A stretch of DNA of 64,000 bases from an uncultured Mobiluncus sp. (GTDB lineage Bacteria; Actinomycetota; Actinomycetes; Actinomycetales; Actinomycetaceae): NCBI RefSeq assembly GCF_947087965.1, contig NZ_CAMUES010000005.1, forward strand, positions 138,473-202,472. The letters run 5' to 3'. The first letter of the stretch is position 1, and each line of letters starts with the position of its first letter. Shown here piece by piece: positions 61,949 through 64,000 of the stretch. Under the pieces are notes generated by a model. The model was given only the letters and a program-made list of their open reading frames with translations, did no database searches and had not been told where the DNA came from. The translations under genes and the position numbers were made by a program.

Positions 61949-63226
61949 CTAATAGTCGAGGTCAATGTTTTTTGTTAGCCACGGGTCTTGACGTATCGCG
62001 TCAGCCACCGCGCTGTCTTCTTTGGCGCGGTAGGATAGCAGATGGCAGGCGTATGGGCTGATTGGTTGCTTGGTTTTGAGGAACCCTACCAGGTCAGATG
62101 TTGACGCTTTGTCTATAGCCCCTTCTTGTATGATGGGGTCGGTTAAATATTTGCCCCAAATCGGGTGTCCTTTCGGTATGTCGTCACGGTATCGGATTGT
62201 TTTCGCTACAGATTTTGGTAACGGATAGGGGAGTTTGTGTAGATCGTTGGCGGGGACACGCTCGGCTAGGTTTTCGAGGTTTTCTTGGTTCATTCGGTTG
62301 TTTTGGGCGTAGTCTGCGAGCCGGTCGGGCGGGAGTTTGTCGATGACTAGTTTTTGGCCTATGCGGGTGTCGGCTAGGGGGGTGTGTTGGATTTGTTCGA
62401 TTGTTAGGTAGGAGTAGGATTTTTCAACCTGTTTGCCGGCTCGATGCATTGCGGCTGCGGCGGCTTGCGGGTCTTGCAGGATTTGGTTGAGTTCTGTCCT
62501 GGTGGCGTTTTCGAGGATGGTTTCGGTGACTTCTCCGTTTTTGATGGTTTTGATTGCTTCGATTTTCGCGTCGATGGGCAGGTTTTTGTTGAATCCGGCT
62601 TCTCGTTGCACTTCGGCTGCCTTGTCTTGGGCGAGGATACGTAACAGTTCAGGGTTTTGGGTGTATCTGGCGACTGTGGCGCGGACTAATTTGGCGCGGT
62701 CTTTCGCTAGGGCCGGTTGGTGTTTCGTGTCTAGGGAGGCTAGGGCTGTCCGTCCAGGGATGGTTAGGGTTTTTGGCCAGTTTTCGTCGGTGTGCTGGTT
62801 GACGTATTGTTTGGCTTTTTGTTTTTGGTTGTCGATGGTGCCGGGTATGGTTTCGTGTTCGGCTCCGATGGTCAGTTTTTGCCACGAGAATTCGGGGTAG
62901 CCCCAACTGTAGGTGGGGATTTCGTTGTCCATTGTTTCGAGGCAGGCTATGAAGTCTTGCGGACCGTAGTCGGGGTTGGTTTGGTATTCTTCGAGGAGGT
63001 CTTGGTTGTCTGGGGGTCTTTTGTTTGGGTTTTGGGGGTGGGCGTATTGTTGCCAACGTTGGTAGGTTTCTTCGGGGATTGTGTCCTCGTTGTCCGGCAT
63101 GTAGCCCATCAGGTCGTCGAGGTCGTCGAGGTCGTCGGGGGCGGCCGTGTGTGTTTCCGGCGCGAACTGGCCACCTTTACTGGTGCCTTTGGGTTGACGG
63201 TTACGGTTATTAACGTTGGTGGCCAT
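61949..63226 (-). CDS. tagged protein with LRV/HEAT-like helical repeats
   Basis: 425 aa. The N-terminal tag (RQPKGTSKGGQFAPETH, AAPDDLDDLDDL) has a small 9-bp repeat. From about residue 180 there are helical repeats with VRATVARYTQNPELLRILAQ, then DKAAEVQREAG, reminiscent of leucine-rich-variant/HEAT repeats that bind protein or DNA. No catalytic motif recognised. ATG 63226 follows AAAAGGAG, the same leader as the tagged MORN-2 genes. The promoter motif overlaps the end of the upstream MORN-2 gene. Confidence 0.72.
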   Translation of the reverse strand: MATNVNNRNRQPKGTSKGGQFAPETHTAAPDDLDDLDDLMGYMPDNEDTIPEETYQRWQQYAHPQNPNKRPPDNQDLLEEYQTNPDYGPQDFIACLETMDNEIPTYSWGYPEFSWQKLTIGAEHETIPGTIDNQKQKAKQYVNQHTDENWPKTLTIPGRTALASLDTKHQPALAKDRAKLVRATVARYTQNPELLRILAQDKAAEVQREAGFNKNLPIDAKIEAIKTIKNGEVTETILENATRTELNQILQDPQAAAAAMHRAGKQVEKSYSYLTIEQIQHTPLADTRIGQKLVIDKLPPDRLADYAQNNRMNQENLENLAERVPANDLHKLPYPLPKSVAKTIRYRDDIPKGHPIWGKYLTDPIIQEGAIDKASTSDLVGFLKTKQPISPYACHLLSYRAKEDSAVADAIRQDPWLTKNIDLDY

Positions 63227-63266
63227 TTCGGAGACTCCTTTTCCGGTGTTGGGTTGTTGTCGTGTT

Positions 63267-63278
63267 TTAGTGTGCGGG
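63267..63278 (-). promoter_or_regulatory. CACAC-motif promoter candidate (CCCGCACACTAA)
   Basis: Contains the stop codon of the MORN-2 gene; 40 nt before ATG 63226. Same arrangement as at 14390-14401. Confidence 0.45.
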
Positions 63279-64000
63279 CGGAGAGATCTGTTCCCCGTTT
63301 TGCCAATATTCTTTGCGTTTGATGGTTCCGTCTGGGTTGTATTCTGTAATGGCTGGCCCGTCTGCCCGATGGCGTTCACCATCCTGCCACCATTCTTCAG
63401 ATTCGAGGGTTCCGTCCCTCCGGTAGTTGGTGGCGGCGGGGCCGTCATCACGGTGGGGTTGCCCGTTCTTCCACCAGGATTGGGTTTTGGTTACCCCGTT
63501 TTGGAAGTAGGTTATGTAGGCGGGCCTATCGTCGCGGTGGCGTTTTTCGTTTTTGCACCACAGTTCGGATTCGATGGTGCCGTTTTCGTAATAGTCGATG
63601 GTTGCTGGCCCGTTTTCGCGGCACCATTTCCCGTTTTTGCGCCAGATTTCACGGTAGACGGTTCCGTCTTCACGATAGTCGATGGTGGCCGGTCCGTCGG
63701 TGCGATGGTGTTGCCCGTTTTGCCACCATTCTTCGTAGTCGACGTTGCCGTCTGGGCGGTAGTAGGTGCGGGCTGGACCGTCTAACCGGTGGGCTCGCCC
63801 GTTCTGCCACCACAATTCGGTTTCGATGCTTCCGTCTGGGGTGTAGTTTACCCAGGATGGCCCGTCGGTACGGTGGCGTTTACCGTTCTGCCACCATTGT
63901 TCTGATTCGATGGTTCCGTCTTCACGATAGTCGATGGTGGCTGGACCGTCGGTGCGATGGTGTTGCCCGTTTTGCCACCATTCTTCGGTTTTGGGGGTGC
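63267..64000 (-). CDS. MORN-2/YwqK-like repeat protein, partial at window edge
   Basis: The reading frame is open to the right edge, so the start is outside the window. At least eight 28-residue units (HRTDGPATIDYREDG, EEWWQNG) are visible, ending NGEQISPPAH, closely like the ends of the cassette genes at 8-10 kb. Whether it carries the N-terminal tag cannot be seen. Confidence 0.8.
   Translation of the reverse strand, partial: TPKTEEWWQNGQHHRTDGPATIDYREDGTIESEQWWQNGKRHRTDGPSWVNYTPDGSIETELWWQNGRAHRLDGPARTYYRPDGNVDYEEWWQNGQHHRTDGPATIDYREDGTVYREIWRKNGKWCRENGPATIDYYENGTIESELWCKNEKRHRDDRPAYITYFQNGVTKTQSWWKNGQPHRDDGPAATNYRRDGTLESEEWWQDGERHRADGPAITEYNPDGTIKRKEYWQNGEQISPPAH

Noticed and set aside
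1..64000. prophage interpretation
   Set aside because: No capsid, tail, terminase, portal or lysis genes; coupling ATPase, partition-like ATPase and toxin-antitoxin module fit a conjugative replicon better.

Overview
The window reads as part of a large self-maintaining mobile replicon, most likely a conjugative plasmid or plasmid-like ICE, of a Gram-positive actinobacterium. The grounds are LAxTG-type sorting signals, cell-wall-binding type 2 repeats, frequent GTG and TTG starts, many leaderless genes, and a VirD4-type coupling ATPase next to a replication-relaxation family protein. An Actinomycetaceae host (a Mobiluncus or Actinomyces relative) is my guess from the surface-protein repertoire and cannot be proved from the sequence. 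I saw no rRNA, tRNA or CRISPR array.

Layout. 0.1-7.1 kb (minus strand): DNA-modification and replication genes (an N4/N6 methyltransferase, a DnaE-type polymerase, a C5 methyltransferase) and a small membrane protein. 7.1-11.6 kb: a duplicated block (165-aa protein, dprA, leader, membrane protein). One copy of its dprA is split by a cassette of three plus-strand genes made of 28-residue MORN-2/YwqK-like repeats. 11.6-16.5 kb: accessory proteins with a shared N-terminal tag, including an LPD1-like zinc metallopeptidase. 16.5-21.1 kb: an AAA ATPase, an HNH nuclease, small membrane proteins, SSB and a Dam-type methylase. 21.2-33.1 kb: surface genes: a TasA-like/SipW/anchored-protein operon and a 2414-aa RCC1 + DUF11 protein. 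33.1-34.9 kb: hipBA. 34.9-36.6 kb: a non-coding, AT-rich origin candidate with DnaA-box clusters and iterons. 36.6-42.7 kb: a ParA/TadZ-like protein with a huge low-complexity linker, small proteins, and a sigma-like/degenerate C5-methyltransferase fusion. 42.7-53.7 kb: three RCC1 genes with poly-G tracts, the coupling-protein operon and a CWB2 protein. 53.7-60.6 kb: a 2289-aa surface protein. 60.6-61.9 kb: a TnpB element. 61.9-64 kb: another tagged protein and another MORN-2 gene running off the edge.

Three threads cross the window. (1) A promoter-like motif, CCC(C/G)CACAC followed by a variable triplet (RRT in the clearest copies), stands before nearly every transcription unit. In 11 cases it lies exactly 7-9 nt from the start codon, which points to leaderless transcripts with no visible -35. 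(2) A sigma-70-like protein whose region 4 is replaced by a degenerate C5-methyltransferase domain is encoded here and could be the reader of that motif (hypothesis). (3) Eight proteins with unrelated bodies share an N-terminal tag of about 35 residues (RQPKGTSKGGQFAPETH then DLDE). It may be a delivery or targeting signal for proteins sent with the DNA. In addition, three RCC1 genes carry poly-G tracts (9, 9 and 8 G) inside SipW-type signal peptides; the 8-G copy is out of frame, which suggests phase variation.
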